The translations under genes and the position numbers were made by a program. Below the pieces are notes generated by a model. That model was not told the DNA's origin. It saw only the letters and a list, made by a program, of their open reading frames with translations, and ran no database searches. Shown one piece after another: positions 33,251 to 43,546 of a stretch of 64,000 bases of DNA. Each line of letters opens with the position of its first letter. The stretch's first letter is position 1. Source of the DNA: Pelobates cultripes (taxonomy: Eukaryota; Chordata; Amphibia; Anura; Pelobatidae); NCBI GenBank assembly GCA_933207985.1, contig OW240921.1:25550762-25614761 (forward strand), written 5' to 3'.

Positions 33251-33690
33251 ATGGAACTTCAAGTAGAAAAGCCCACAGTTCCACATGATGAACAGCCCAA
33301 GAGCTACTTACATTGCACCCTGTGGTTCAGGAACACTCCAGGTCCTGACCCATACTATGAAGAAGAATTATTCAGCCTGGTGGAAATACGCATCACACTG
33401 ACAGGCCTGTTCTGTGACTCCAAAGGAAACATTGTTATCTTAGTCTACCTGCCTATGGAGGTATCACATTTATATCACCATTGGGAGGTGGCTGTTCCTT
33501 ATATCTCTTTCACCAAGTCTCCAGATCTCTCATGGAAAGAACTCGGCCCAATGGCCAAGACATGGAGTACTGCAACTCAAGAACAGCTCACAGTGATGGG
33601 GGTCACGAAAAGGACCATAAATTGCAAAACTGTCTGTTACCCTCGATATCACACAGAGATATGTGAAGACATCTCTCCTACAGAACAGGA
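33251..33690 (+). pseudogene. Extra Pol domain between RT and RNase H, possible 2H phosphoesterase
   Basis: About 145 codons of open sequence lie between the RT connection and RNase H, where gammaretroviruses have only a short linker. Two motifs stand out: LHCTLWF (His-Cys-Thr at 33,311-33,319) and, 63 residues later, PYISFTK (33,497 on), followed by LGPMAK. 2H phosphoesterases (LigT/CPDase superfamily) have two HxT/S motifs with hydrophobic flanks at comparable spacing; here Tyr stands in the second His position, so this copy would be inactive. The frame runs without interruption into RNase H. The 2H assignment is my inference; a structural spacer unrelated to 2H enzymes is the alternative. 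Confidence 0.45.
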
Positions 33691-33961
33691 CCCGGACGCC
33701 CCTCATGATTGCTTTGAACAGATGAAAATGGAAACAACCCATGTCCCAACAGTGCACGAGGCTGCTCTACCTGACCCTGACTACACTCTGTTTGTGGATG
33801 GTTCTAGATTCGCAGGAGTGCAGGGACAATATCATACCAGATATGCAGTCACCACAGAGGACCAAATACTCCAAGCATCTTCACTCCCATCATCTAAGTC
33901 AGCACAAGAAGCCGAACTAATAGCCCTTACGGTGGCATGCAAGATGTCTGAAGGGAAACGT

Positions 33962-34911
33962 TGTAACGGACCACCTGGCACCCCGACTGGGTACCTCCGT
34001 TAAAGGATGCTCCTAGCGCTTCCTGAGGACTCCAAGCACTGCAGCAGACACCACAACCACCGAACCGGAGAAGCATATGAATCCTCTCAAGCATATGAAT
34101 GCTGTAGACAGTTGAATAGGAACCATACGAATAGGTTTACTCTCCTAGCAGTCAAACTGGAACAGCATACAATGAATCCTTCCCCCAATAATGAGACGAC
34201 ACTTCACTTTGAGGGTTAAAGCAGGAACTCCCTGTACTGTCACATACAGTCTCTTTTATTCCCAATCCACAAACATAGTACAGCCCACAGGGCGTTACAA
34301 AACAGCCAATCAATCCATACAATACACACTGACACTCCCACACAAAATCCTCCCCTCTGGCTGAGAAATACAGTTTCATAAAACACATCACAGGGACCCC
34401 AAAACATGCAATAACCCCATAAAACCCCGTATATCCTTGGAACTGGGGGATCTGGGTGAACCACATAGCCAAAATTCACCCAGATCCGTTCAGTACTTTG
34501 GAAAATACAGTTTAATGCAGATTCTGCAGAACATATACAGGCTAAATAAAAAACAATCACTGTATAATGTGTCCCCTGCTGTATAGTCCAAAACCACCGC
34601 ATGATGTCTCTGTGCAACAAATATTGGCGATATGGCACCGTGTTGAAAAGTCCACACAGTGTCTGTGAGTTAAAATGGCCGCCATCCATTGTTCTCACCA
34701 CGTGCTTCTGATACAGGAAATGGTGGCCACCCAGTAACTCCACAGTATGTCCCCAGCTGGTTCTTAAAAGGGCCAGCAGCAGCACAACACAAATCCATTA
34801 TGCCCAAATCATGTCTTTAAAGGGCAATACATCCCAGGGGCCATAGTCACATGGCAGGAGGCTGGCAACCAGGCTTCTCCAGTGCATAGTGGCGAGGTTG
34901 GTTCCGCCACA
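33962..34911 (-). mobile_element. Solo LTR (950 bp) inserted in ERV RNase H
   Basis: The interval begins TGTAACGGACCACC and ends GGTTCCGCCACA. Read on the minus strand it runs TGTGGCGG...CCGTTACA, canonical TG...CA LTR ends. An exact 5-bp duplication AACGT flanks it (33,957-33,961 and 34,912-34,916). A minus-strand AATAAA lies near 34,256, about 650 bp into the LTR, which favours minus orientation. No internal retroviral genes accompany it, so it is a recombination product. The family is not identified. Confidence 0.75.
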
Positions 34912-35060
34912 AACGTGTTAATATTTATACAGACTCAAGGTATGCCCTGGGCGTGGCACGTGACTTTGGCTTAATTTGGGAAACCAGGGGGTTCCTTACA
35001 GCAACCGGTACTCCTGTGAAACATGGCACAGCTATCAAAGAATTGATGGATGCCTTGCTA

Positions 35061-35271
35061 CAGGGGTTCTCAACGTTAGTCCTCAGGACCCCCTACCAGT
35101 CCAGGGTTTAGGGATTACCTGGGTGTGTCTAAGGTGTTTAAGGTGTTTTTTTTTTCCTTTTTCTAGAGTTTAAGGTGTTTTTTCCCTTTTTCTAAACACC
35201 TGAGACACACCCAGGTAATCCCCAAATCCTGGACTGGTAGGGGGTCCTGAGGACTGGGTTGAGAACCCCTG
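35061..35271. mobile_element. hAT MITE, CAGGGGTTCTCAAC family, copy B
   Basis: This is the same family as 11,962-12,187: it starts CAGGGGTTCTCAACGTTAGT and ends GTTGAGAACCCCTG, with long inverted arms and a T-rich loop. The flanking 8-mers are CCTTGCTA (35,053-35,060) and CCTTACTA (35,272-35,279), one mismatch. It interrupts the ERV RNase H. Confidence 0.9.
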
Positions 35272-35630
35272 CCTTACTACTTCCTGAAGAGGTGGCCATA
35301 CTGAAGGTAAAGGCCCACGGGAGACTGAATTCACAAGAAGCACATAGCAACCATTTAGCCGACCAGGCCGTTAAGGATGCGGCACGCCAGTGTCGGGAAG
35401 TGAACAGAAGAGTGTCCGTCGAAAAAACTCCTATTTACACTATGCAAACCCTACCCACTGATCTCAAGCTTCTAAGAGAACAACAGGCCGCCGCCACCCC
35501 ACAAGAAAAACAAAGCTGGAAAGACAAAGGAGCAACTCTCCAGAATGAAGTATACACAATCAACCTCAAATTCTGTCTACCCAAGAATATGTATCCAGCT
35601 GTCGTTCAGTGGGCCAGCTCATTTATCTAA

Positions 35631-36578
35631 GCACCTCATGAACTCTTAGATTGATAAATATTTTGAAGCACCCGGAATCACCACCTTGACAAGAAATTAC
35701 TGCAGATCCTGCACCATCTGTGCCAGATGTAATCCAGGGAAAATAATCAAAGCTCCATTTGGCCAAACCACAGTACCCTTTCCAGAGGATCCAAATTGGT
35801 CATATCCAAATGCCAAAGAGTGGCCGGTATGAATACGCACTGGTCATAGTGGATATGTTTTCAGGATGGCCAGAAGCTTTTCCGGTCGCTGATCTCACTG
35901 CAAAGACCACGGCGAAGCGTCTACTTACCGAAATCATCTGCAGATACGGAGTTCCTGAAGTAATTGAAAGTGACCAGGGTACATCCTTCACCACGTTGCT
36001 AACCAAGGAGATCTGGGCAGCACTGGGGGTGACCCTTGCATTCCACACACCCTATCACCCACAGAGTAGTGGTAAGGTAGAACGCATGAATGGCACTCTG
36101 AAAGCCAGAATGCTTAAAATGTCCCAAGAAACTAACCTACCCTGGCCAGAGAGTCTCCCCATAGCATTGTTTAGTGTAAGGTACACCCCAAGAGGTAGGT
36201 TTAGCTTATCCCCCTATGAAATCTTATTTGGAACAATTAGGCTGTTACTTTCCTCAGCAACTTCAAATTCAGTCAGATGCAATGGTAGATTATATAACTG
36301 CACTCTCTCATGCCTTGACCAAAATCCATGCACAGGTGTTTTCTTCTATTCCAGATCCAGAGTCAAATACAGGCACACATAAGTTACTTCCTGGTGACTG
36401 GGTCATGGTCAAGAAGTTCCTAAGAAAACACACTCTTGAGCCAAGGTTCGATGGTCCATTCCAAGTCCTATTGAATACATCTACCTCTGTAAAGTTGGCC
36501 GGGAAGAATACCTTGATACACGCCTCGCACTGCAAGATAGTTCCTGATCCAGAGGAAGCAGATTCCGCCAAATCATGA
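35631..36578 (+). pseudogene. ERV Pol: integrase, frameshifted
   Basis: An HHCC-type zinc-binding region is visible around 35,620-35,735 (CRSCTICARCNPGK). The core frame 35,759-36,382 has the DD35E triad: Asp at 35,852 (VIVDMFSGWPEAFPV), Asp at 35,972 (ESDQGTSF) and Glu at 36,080 (KVERMN), with 35 residues between the last two. After a shift the C-terminal domain (LLPGDWVMVKKFLRKHTLEPRF, FDGPFQVLLNT) reads in the frame of 36,216-36,578. Its stop overlaps the env start as ATGA. Confidence 0.9.
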
Positions 36579-38482
36579 GCTTCCTGTGCCTATTTCTGCT
36601 GCTAGGCCTATCAAAGGCCCAACAAGTTGCTATTATCAAAGACAATCATGTTTACACATTTTGGTATAATTCTTCAAACACACACGTAGCTACTTTCACC
36701 TTTGATTGTTGTGATATTGTCTCTTGTACTTTTCCACAATCACAACACTCAGCAATATACAAAGACATACCAAACAAAAAGGACCCATATATTTGTGTGA
36801 CAGGTGACCATCGGGGACATCACTGTAGTACCTGGAAAGCAGCGGGTTGGAATACGGGCCGACCATGGGGCTACAGACCACAAAGTGCCTTAGAAAGAGT
36901 TGACAGATATGTGAAACCCTTGTTATACAGAATGACCTTGTGCAAGCCAATGGGGTCTACCCCAATGAAGCTCACCTGAAACATAGAACATCCCAGCCCA
37001 AGAGACGCTGGGGAGTATGTAATGGGAATGTATTGGAAAGGGGGTGGCTCATATAACAAGTTGGGGACCTTCTATTTACAAGACATGCTTACATCACCTG
37101 ACTGGGTAGACTCCACACACATGACCATTAACCCTCTAAAACCACACATTAAAACCCTTAAAGACATGGTAGCCATTGCCAATCCCACATTTGAAGACAC
37201 TATGGCTGTGGAGACCGGATTTTCAGATACTCATCTATGGCTTGAATGAATGAGGTATAATGCTAATTCACACAACAAAACTAACTGTTATGTTTGTGGT
37301 GGGGCCAGACCCCATCTGGGTACAGTGCCTTTAAATCTACCTCCAGATGTTGAGATGTGTTTCTAAAGCCTCTATGCGCAGTCAGCAGTGAATTCATCAG
37401 TGTGTGAATCATGAAAAAAGGTTTACCCAATAACCCAAGGGAATACCAGGCGACCTGATGGAATTACCGTGTACCCAGGTAACTACACTTGCTACACAAT
37501 ACATGGAGCCACAGGTAAATTTGTAGGTAAATTCCCTTCTGGCTACTGTACCACTTATCAAGAACCTCCCACTGCCCTATTAGTAAATCAAGTTAAGTCC
37601 GTGGGAGACATTTATTGGCTATGTGGTGACATGCAGCTCAGATTAAAAATGACTGGCTTGTGGTGGGGAGAATGTGCTCTGACCAAAGTTATCATGCCCA
37701 TACATATAATTTCTGATAACCACTAAGGCCCACACGATTCACCACACACGTATCTTAGCGTAAAAAGAGAAACCCCCATTCGAGGTAGTTTCGACCCACA
37801 CATATATATCGATGCCATTGGAGTACCAAGGGGGGTACCAAATGAGTTCAAGGCCAGAGATGAGGTGGCGGCAGGATTTGAATCCTTGATCCCACTCATC
37901 ACCGCTAACAAGAATGTTAAATGGATCAATTATATCTACTATAACCAACAACGATTTGTCAATTATACTAGAGATGCCCTTCGGGGCTTGGCAGAACAAT
38001 TACAGACTACCTCCCAAATGACATTTCAGAATCGAATGGCCTTAGACATGATCCTAGCAGAAAAGGGGGGCATGTGTAAAATACACCCTGATACTATGAC
38101 ATGTTGTACCTTCATCCCAGACAATACAGGCCCCAACGGTAAGGTAACCATGGCCATAGAGAAATTAGAAAGTCTTTCTGACGAATTAAAGAGGAATTCG
38201 GGAGTCCCCAATTCATGGGACAGATGGTTTGGATGGATGAGTGGATGGCAGAAAACTCTCCTTCAAGTAGGTATGGCAGTTCTTACTGTGGTAATTCTCT
38301 TTCTCTTCCTGGTTTGCTGTGTGATGCCCTGTGTGCAGAAATATTTACAGAAGACTGTAGGTCAGACTATTGACCGCACTATACCTACATTCCTACATCA
38401 GGATATCAACGATATGGACTGTGACACCCCACACACACCTCTTCAGTCCCACCACCTCAAACAGACAACTACTTCCATATAG
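36575..38482 (+). pseudogene. ERV env (SU and TM), one frame with five stop codons
   Basis: It starts MSFLCLFLLLGLSKAQ, a good signal peptide. One frame runs for about 635 codons with in-frame stops at 36,977, 37,247, 37,364, 37,412 and 37,724. SU has a CXXC motif, CYVC at 37,286-37,297, as in gamma-type envelopes that isomerise disulfides. TM has a heptad-like stretch, the LDMILAEKGGMC region, Cys residues at 38,075, 38,102 and 38,105 (CX8CC rather than the usual CX6CC), a membrane span at about 38,272-38,340 (VGMAVLTVVILFLFLVCC), and a cytoplasmic tail of about 50 residues. Confidence 0.88.
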
Positions 38483-38671
38483 GGATAGTATAGGGACAGC
38501 GTCTGTCTCTATGGGCAGGAGTTTGACGCGAGAGATGTAGTGGGTTAGCCGCTGAGGGATACCTGTGCAGTGAAGCGTTCGAGGCCTGTTCAGACAGATG
38601 AGCTGCAGCCAATTAGGGATATCATTAGGGTTAGTTAGTAGTTGTCTCTCTCTTTCGCAAATAGTCATTTT

Positions 38672-38680
38672 AAGGGGGGG
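38672..38680 (+). promoter_or_regulatory. ERV polypurine tract
   Basis: AAGGGGGGG lies one base before the TG of the 3' LTR, the position and composition of a plus-strand primer tract. Confidence 0.85.
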
Positions 38681-38681
38681 C

Positions 38682-39114
38682 TGTTGTGGACAAAAAATAT
38701 TAACCCAATCCATGTTGGTAAAATGCCTATTTACTCAGTATAACTACAATCAGCATTATTCAACTTTCCATGTGATTTACCTAAAATGGCCGCTAAGGAG
38801 TTTCCCTTTGACATCGACTAACACCCTCATTAACAAGATGGCGCTGGAATCTGGGGGAAACCTCCAAGATACCAGTGACATCACACCTGGTAGGAAGAGC
38901 ACTAAATGAACACCTAACCAATTATTGATGTATTATTCCATGTTAGCTCTGACAATGCATATGATGTAATTTTAGAATAAACATTCCTCAAGTTTTTTAT
39001 TAACCCGAAACCTGTGTCTGGTGTGAATTACTTTAGGAGCGTGCACGCATTACTTCTTAATTTGGCCGGGGGCAGGTACGCAAGATAATCAATTTATTGA
39101 TTGATTCCACATCA
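38682..39114 (+). mobile_element. Endogenous retrovirus 3' LTR
   Basis: This 433-bp LTR runs from TGTTGTGG to CCACATCA. Relative to the 5' LTR it lacks about 27 bp containing the TATA box (junction near 38,971) and lacks 8 bp further upstream. It keeps 26 bp absent from the 5' LTR (38,820-38,845) that include AAGATGGCGCT, a YY1-like site. AATAAA is at 38,976-38,981. It is followed by CGCAC, the probable target duplication. Confidence 0.9.
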
Positions 39115-39309
39115 CGCACATCAAGCCCTTCAGTAAGGTGACTTGTTTTTAGTAAATATACTTGTTCTTTTACTTAGAAGAATATCACATTTCTTGCTTT
39201 GGTGAAATCATGTCAATTGGAAATCTTCACCCTATTTCAGAAAAATTGCTGGTGTTTGTTTTTTTTTTTTTTGGTCTCTTTTTAATTCTAACTAAACATA
39301 TCTGACATA

Positions 39310-41970
39310 TGGTAACACACTAAAGGGATGATGGACAAATACACACAGATTGAAAGGAGGAATTAAGGGATGAGCTGATAGGATCTATAAAGAAGTGTAT
39401 TTTTAGGGATTTTTGAAGGACTGCAGAGACAGGGAGAGTCAAATGTGCCATGGGAGAGCATTCCATAATGGAATGCAGCCCTGGAGAAGCCCAGTAGGTA
39501 AGAGCCTAGAGTGTGGGTGCGAGTAACAGGCTGTTGGAGGAGAGGTAAGAAGGAGCATGGTTATAGAGAGCTTTGTAGGTATGAGGGAAAACTTGGAATC
39601 AAATCCAGGAACTCAGTGTAGATATTTACAGAGGGGTGAGGTGTGAGAGTTGCTGGAAGTTAGGTAGATGAGTCTGGGACGTTCATTATGAATGTAAATG
39701 GACATTTGTCAGGGTATTATCAGCATGCAGGTGATATTGAAAGCCATAGAAAGAAATTAGGTCACCAAGAGAGGCAGACTAAAGTCCCAGTAAAGGGCCT
39801 TAAAGAACTCCAGGAGAGGTACAGAAGGGAATGATGAACCAGGGAAGAAGGTAGGGAAAGAACTGAGATATGGAGAGAACCAGAATAAACTGTGTCATCG
39901 AGGCCAAGGTTGCAAAGGATGAGGTGGAGAAGCAGCGGTCAACAGTGTTGAAAGCTTCAGAAAGATCAAGAATTAGTAGTGAATAATGGCCTTTGAATTT
40001 AGCTGTCATTAGTCACTTTGGTAAGGGCAATCTCTGGAAAGCTCTGAGCGGAAGCCAGACTGTAGTGGGTGCAGGGATAACCGAGAGGAAGTACAGACTC
40101 ACAGCTGGTGGTATATTGTGTATATTAGCCATTACTACGTGAGGGTCAGCAGAGATACAGCCCTCGGGATTTAAGGCCAGTTCACTGTCTATAATGAGGA
40201 GCCAGAGGAAAAAGCCGACAGAGAAGGCGAAACGTGTCTTGGTACAGAAGGAGAGGAAGTTATAAAAAGGCTCTTTAAAAGGTGAGCACCTTTCTTTCAC
40301 ATATACTTCACTGTGCACCTTGGATATAGAAAAATCTGCACCCAGACGTTTCTTGTCTCTCGTTTCCTGGAGATCTATATTGGTCGAGAGGAAAAGGGAG
40401 GAACAAACCATACGAACACGGTACTGCTGCCTACCTTAAAGGCATGGATGCGAAAGTGTTTAGAGCCTATAGCCATATAAAAGGCTCTAAATTTTTTTAG
40501 TTTTTCTCTATACAGTGAATTTAAAAGCAACCTGTGGTTATACAATATTACTCTACGTGCATTTTGTTTTGTTCTTTCTTACATATATACCCCCTGTTTC
40601 ACCCTGAAGGGAAAGTGTATATTTGTATATCTGAACACTTGGGAATCATATTTATAGCGCTACACTCTTACCAAGGAGTGGTAAAGTTTTTATACCAACC
40701 CACTCTTGGTTATTTGTCTTTTTACCATTATTATATATCTTTGATTTTTAGATTTTTTTTTATTTTTTATATGTAGTGGGTTAAGTAAAGAATTGGAGTT
40801 CAGATAGTCTATAAGTCAAGTATAAACAAGTCTTTCAAGGAACTTGGAGGCAAAAGAGAGATAGGATGATAGCTGAGTAAAGCATCCTGGTCAAGATAAG
40901 GCTTTTTTAATATGGGTGTGATCAGTGCGTTTAAAGGACGAGGGGAAAATGCAAGAGAAAAGAGAGAAATTTAATCTTTAGCCAAAGATGGGACAGTCGC
41001 TATTGAGAGATAGTGAGTGTGGGTGTGAAGGAATGGGATCACGGGGATACCTGGTATGACAGAAAGAACGGAGAAGTGCAGAAACCTTCTCTTCGGAAAT
41101 AGGAGGTGAGTGTAGAGGAGAAGGCCGGGCAAAGAATCGGACAGTTGAAGGAAGGCGTGAGCAGGGTAATTTATTTTTCGATGCTGATGTTATCTGTGAA
41201 GTAGGATACAGAATTGAGAGCAGTGGGAGGCGATATATGATACATTAGTGAATTCAATGTTTGAAAGAGGTATTTTTGTTTTTTTAAATTGATAAATTTA
41301 AAACTTTTCAATAAAAAAAGTGAATACATAAAAATTTTTTTACAAAAATAACGAGGCGTTTAGTCTTGTGTTACAAGGTGGAGATGAGGGAGGCAAAGTA
41401 TGTTTGTTTGGCGAGTGAGAGGGCGCAACATAAATTTGTAATGCAGGAAATCAGCCATACTATGAGACTTTTTCCAGTAATGTTCTGCCAACCCTGAGCA
41501 CCTTAGGAAGTATCTGGTGGATTTAGTATGCCAGGGTTTGTCATTTAGTTGATTGGACATGGTGGCCAATGATTGGACATAGCTTATCTTGATAGGGTAA
41601 AGTTGTAGAGGGTAGTTGCCATTGAAGGACATGTGGTAGTTCATATTTGTGAGAGGAGAGGTTGGATGTCAATGAAAAGCTGCTGCTGATGATAGTATTT
41701 CAGCTTTCTGTATATGTAGTCTAAGTGTGGCATGTTCAATATGGTTGGTTGGGGAGAAACATAAGATTGCAGCTTAGAAGGTGGTGATCCGAGAGAGAGA
41801 GATGTGTGTTAGTGAAGTTAGTGATAGAACAAGGTTTGGAAAAGATAAGGTCTAAAGTGTTGCCAGCTTGATGGGTAGGGGAATTGGGCCACTGTATGAG
41901 TCCCATTGAGGCTGTCGTAAGAGAGGAATTCAAAAGTCTCTGAGGTAATTGGAGCATCTATAGAGATATG
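39310..41970 (-). pseudogene. L2-like LINE, endonuclease and RT remnants, antisense
   Basis: Minus-strand frames from high to low coordinates resemble an L2-type ORF2: an endonuclease end (NTLDLIFSKPCSITN then LSLSDHHLLSCNL, 41,736-41,957), a linker block (41,360-41,644), RT start (GHYSLLILDLSEAFNTVD, about 39,950-40,009), and a C-terminal tail near 39,400-39,560 (YNHAPSYLSS, LHSIMECSP). Many stops and shifts and an insertion at about 40,084-40,800 mark it as dead. L2 is chosen over CR1 from the SLLILDLSEAF and DHHLLSC forms. Confidence 0.7.
40084..40800. repeat. Unclassified insertion within the L2-like LINE
   Basis: LINE similarity stops near 40,084 and resumes near 40,800. The insert contains GAAGGCGAAACGTGTCTTGG, a motif similar to CGAAACGCG-type blocks in the repeats at 5.0 and 48.2 kb, suggesting related non-autonomous elements. 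No clear termini are delimited. Confidence 0.4.
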
Positions 41971-42480
41971 TGGCAGGAGAACCATGAATATTATAAAATT
42001 ACTGCAAATTTAAAGATCGTGCAAATTAAAAAATAAAGATAAAAAACACTTGGAATGTAGAAAAATAAGTAAAAAGAAATCACAAGCCATGTGCAAGTTT
42101 CAGTTAGCCACTGCAAATCACTGCTTTAACAATTCTTTAAACCTTGGTTGTTGTTTTTTTTTCTAAAAAAAATCTTTATTAGTATTATTTTACATTTAAT
42201 GGTAATAATAATAATAATCATCTACAAATAAGTGTGCAATATTTTATTTTTGGAAAGCTGCCAAGCCCTCCCCCCCCCCATTGTCTACATACTTTTTTTT
42301 TACTTATTTTGCTAGCCATCTTCCAACATGATACCACACTCCTAGCTATCATAGCCAGGAATGTGGCTGGCTGAGCATGATGTGTAACACAGGGCCTGTA
42401 TCCCATATAGCCCAGACCCATCACTGCTCTGTATACACCAAATGCGGAGGTTTTAGTCACATGTCATGCAGACAGGCAGT
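41971..42480. other. Intergenic upstream of TBC1D17, no gene seen
   Basis: AT-rich sequence with a short (TAA)n run at about 42,201-42,217. The minus-strand open frame 42,218-42,460 has no recognisable product. Confidence 0.5.
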
Positions 42481-42509
42481 AACCTCCATCCCTCCATCTC
42501 TACCAAAAG

Positions 42510-42631
42510 ACTAAACATGTGGGGGGGAGGCTCGCCTGTTGCCATGGCAACGTTAGCCTGGCTGGTGCCCCAGCCATCAGCTGAGCGGAAGTGACGTGTG
42601 AACGCGGAAGTTTTGCTCTGCTTATTTGGCC
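42510..42631 (+). promoter_or_regulatory. TBC1D17: TBC1D17 promoter / 5' UTR with RFX and ETS-CRE sites
   Basis: GC-rich, TATA-less DNA directly 5' of the start codon. GTTGCCATGGCAAC at 42,538-42,551 is a perfect palindromic RFX X-box. GCGGAAGTGACGTG at 42,585-42,598 joins an ETS core (GGAAG) to a CRE-like TGACGTG. A second ETS core lies at about 42,604-42,610. The exact start site is unknown, but it probably lies between these sites and the ATG at 42,632. Confidence 0.6.
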
Positions 42632-42652
42632 ATGGAGTCCGAGGAGCACAAG
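42632..42652 (+). CDS. TBC1D17: TBC1D17, coding exon 1
   Basis: ATG in GGCCATGG context encodes MESEEHK, then a CAAG/GTGAGT donor in phase 0. Human TBC1D17 also begins with a seven-codon first coding segment (MEGAGYR) before VVFEK. TBC1D17 is a Rab GTPase-activating protein acting on endosomal and autophagic membranes. Only its N-terminal part lies in the window. Confidence 0.85.
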
Positions 42653-42995
42653 GTGAGTGCGCTGTCCCCGGGGTAGTTACTATAGGGCGATAGCGGTCAC
42701 CTTCCCGCCCCAGCCGAGGCAGTGAGGGGAGCCTGGGCTTTGTCTGTTGTCGCAGAGCTGACTCTCAGTGTGGCAGGTTACACGGTGTCCAGCAGAGGGG
42801 GCTGTGATGAAGGCCTGTGACAGCCATAGCCTTATTAATAAACACATCCAGCAGCTGACCAGGGGTCTCGTGATGTACTACAGGCTGGGCTGCCAGACCC
42901 ACCATGGTTACCTGGACCCCCCCTAGCTTGCTTTCTATGAGGATGAAAAGAGCTGCCCCCCTGTAAAGTGAATAGGGAAGGTGCATGATCCCTTC

Positions 42996-43490
42996 TTAAA
43001 GGACCACTATAGTGCCAGGAAAACATACTTGTTTTCCTGGCACTATAGGGTCTCTAGGTCACCAACCCACCATTAGGGTCCCCCTCCCGCCGGGCTGAAC
43101 GGGGAGGAAGGGGTTAAACAATCACCTTTCTCCAGCACTGGGCTCTCTCGGCGCTGGGGAACTCTCTGCCTCCTTTCCCGTCATCGGCTGAAAGCGCATG
43201 CGCGGCAACAGCCGCACGCGCATTAAGCCAGTCTCATAGGAAAGCATTCTTAATGCTTTCCTATGGACGCTGGCGTCTTCTCGCTGTGAAAATCACAGTG
43301 AGAAGCGCGGAAGCGCCTCTAGCGGCTGTCAATGAGGCAGCCACTAGAGGCTGGATTAACCCATAGGTAAACATAGCAGTTTCTCTGAAACTGCTGTGTT
43401 TACAGCAGAAAGGGTTAATCCTAGATGGACCCGGCACCCAGACCACTTCATTAAGCTGAAGTGGTCTGGGTGCTTATAGTGGTCCTTTAA
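42996..43490. mobile_element. TTAA palindromic MITE in TBC1D17 intron 1
   Basis: The ends are TTAAAGGACCACTATAGTGC and GCTTATAGTGGTCCTTTAA, bounded by TTAA. The left end contains an internal hairpin (CTATAGTGCCAGGAAAAC with its inverse). The interior blocks CACAGTGAGAAGCG and GCCACTAGAGGCT recur, inverted, in the copy at 54,955-55,450. Confidence 0.85.
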
Positions 43491-43546
43491 TTCACAAGTA
43501 GATATTTTACCTGTAGAGTCTTAATTTACACACACACAGCATCTGT

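Larger units (their letters stand above)
33691..35630 (+). pseudogene. ERV Pol: RNase H domain, split by two insertions
   Basis: RNase H begins with YTLFVDGSRF (first catalytic Asp at 33,797-33,799) and SAQEAELIALTVACKMSEGK. It is cut at 33,961 by the solo LTR and resumes at 34,912 (the TDSRYALG-type motif, around 34,925-34,955). A hAT MITE at 35,061 cuts it again. The tail (ILKVKAHGRLNSQEAHSNHL, then DQAVKDAA) follows from 35,280 and runs into the linker to integrase, ending at a stop at 35,628-35,630. Both insertions carry target duplications. Confidence 0.85.

Noticed and set aside
34240..34785. 181-codon minus-strand open frame rich in Cys and Trp
   Set aside because: It lies wholly inside the solo LTR, has no recognisable domain, and overlaps the LTR's own polyadenylation signal region. 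It is probably a chance frame.
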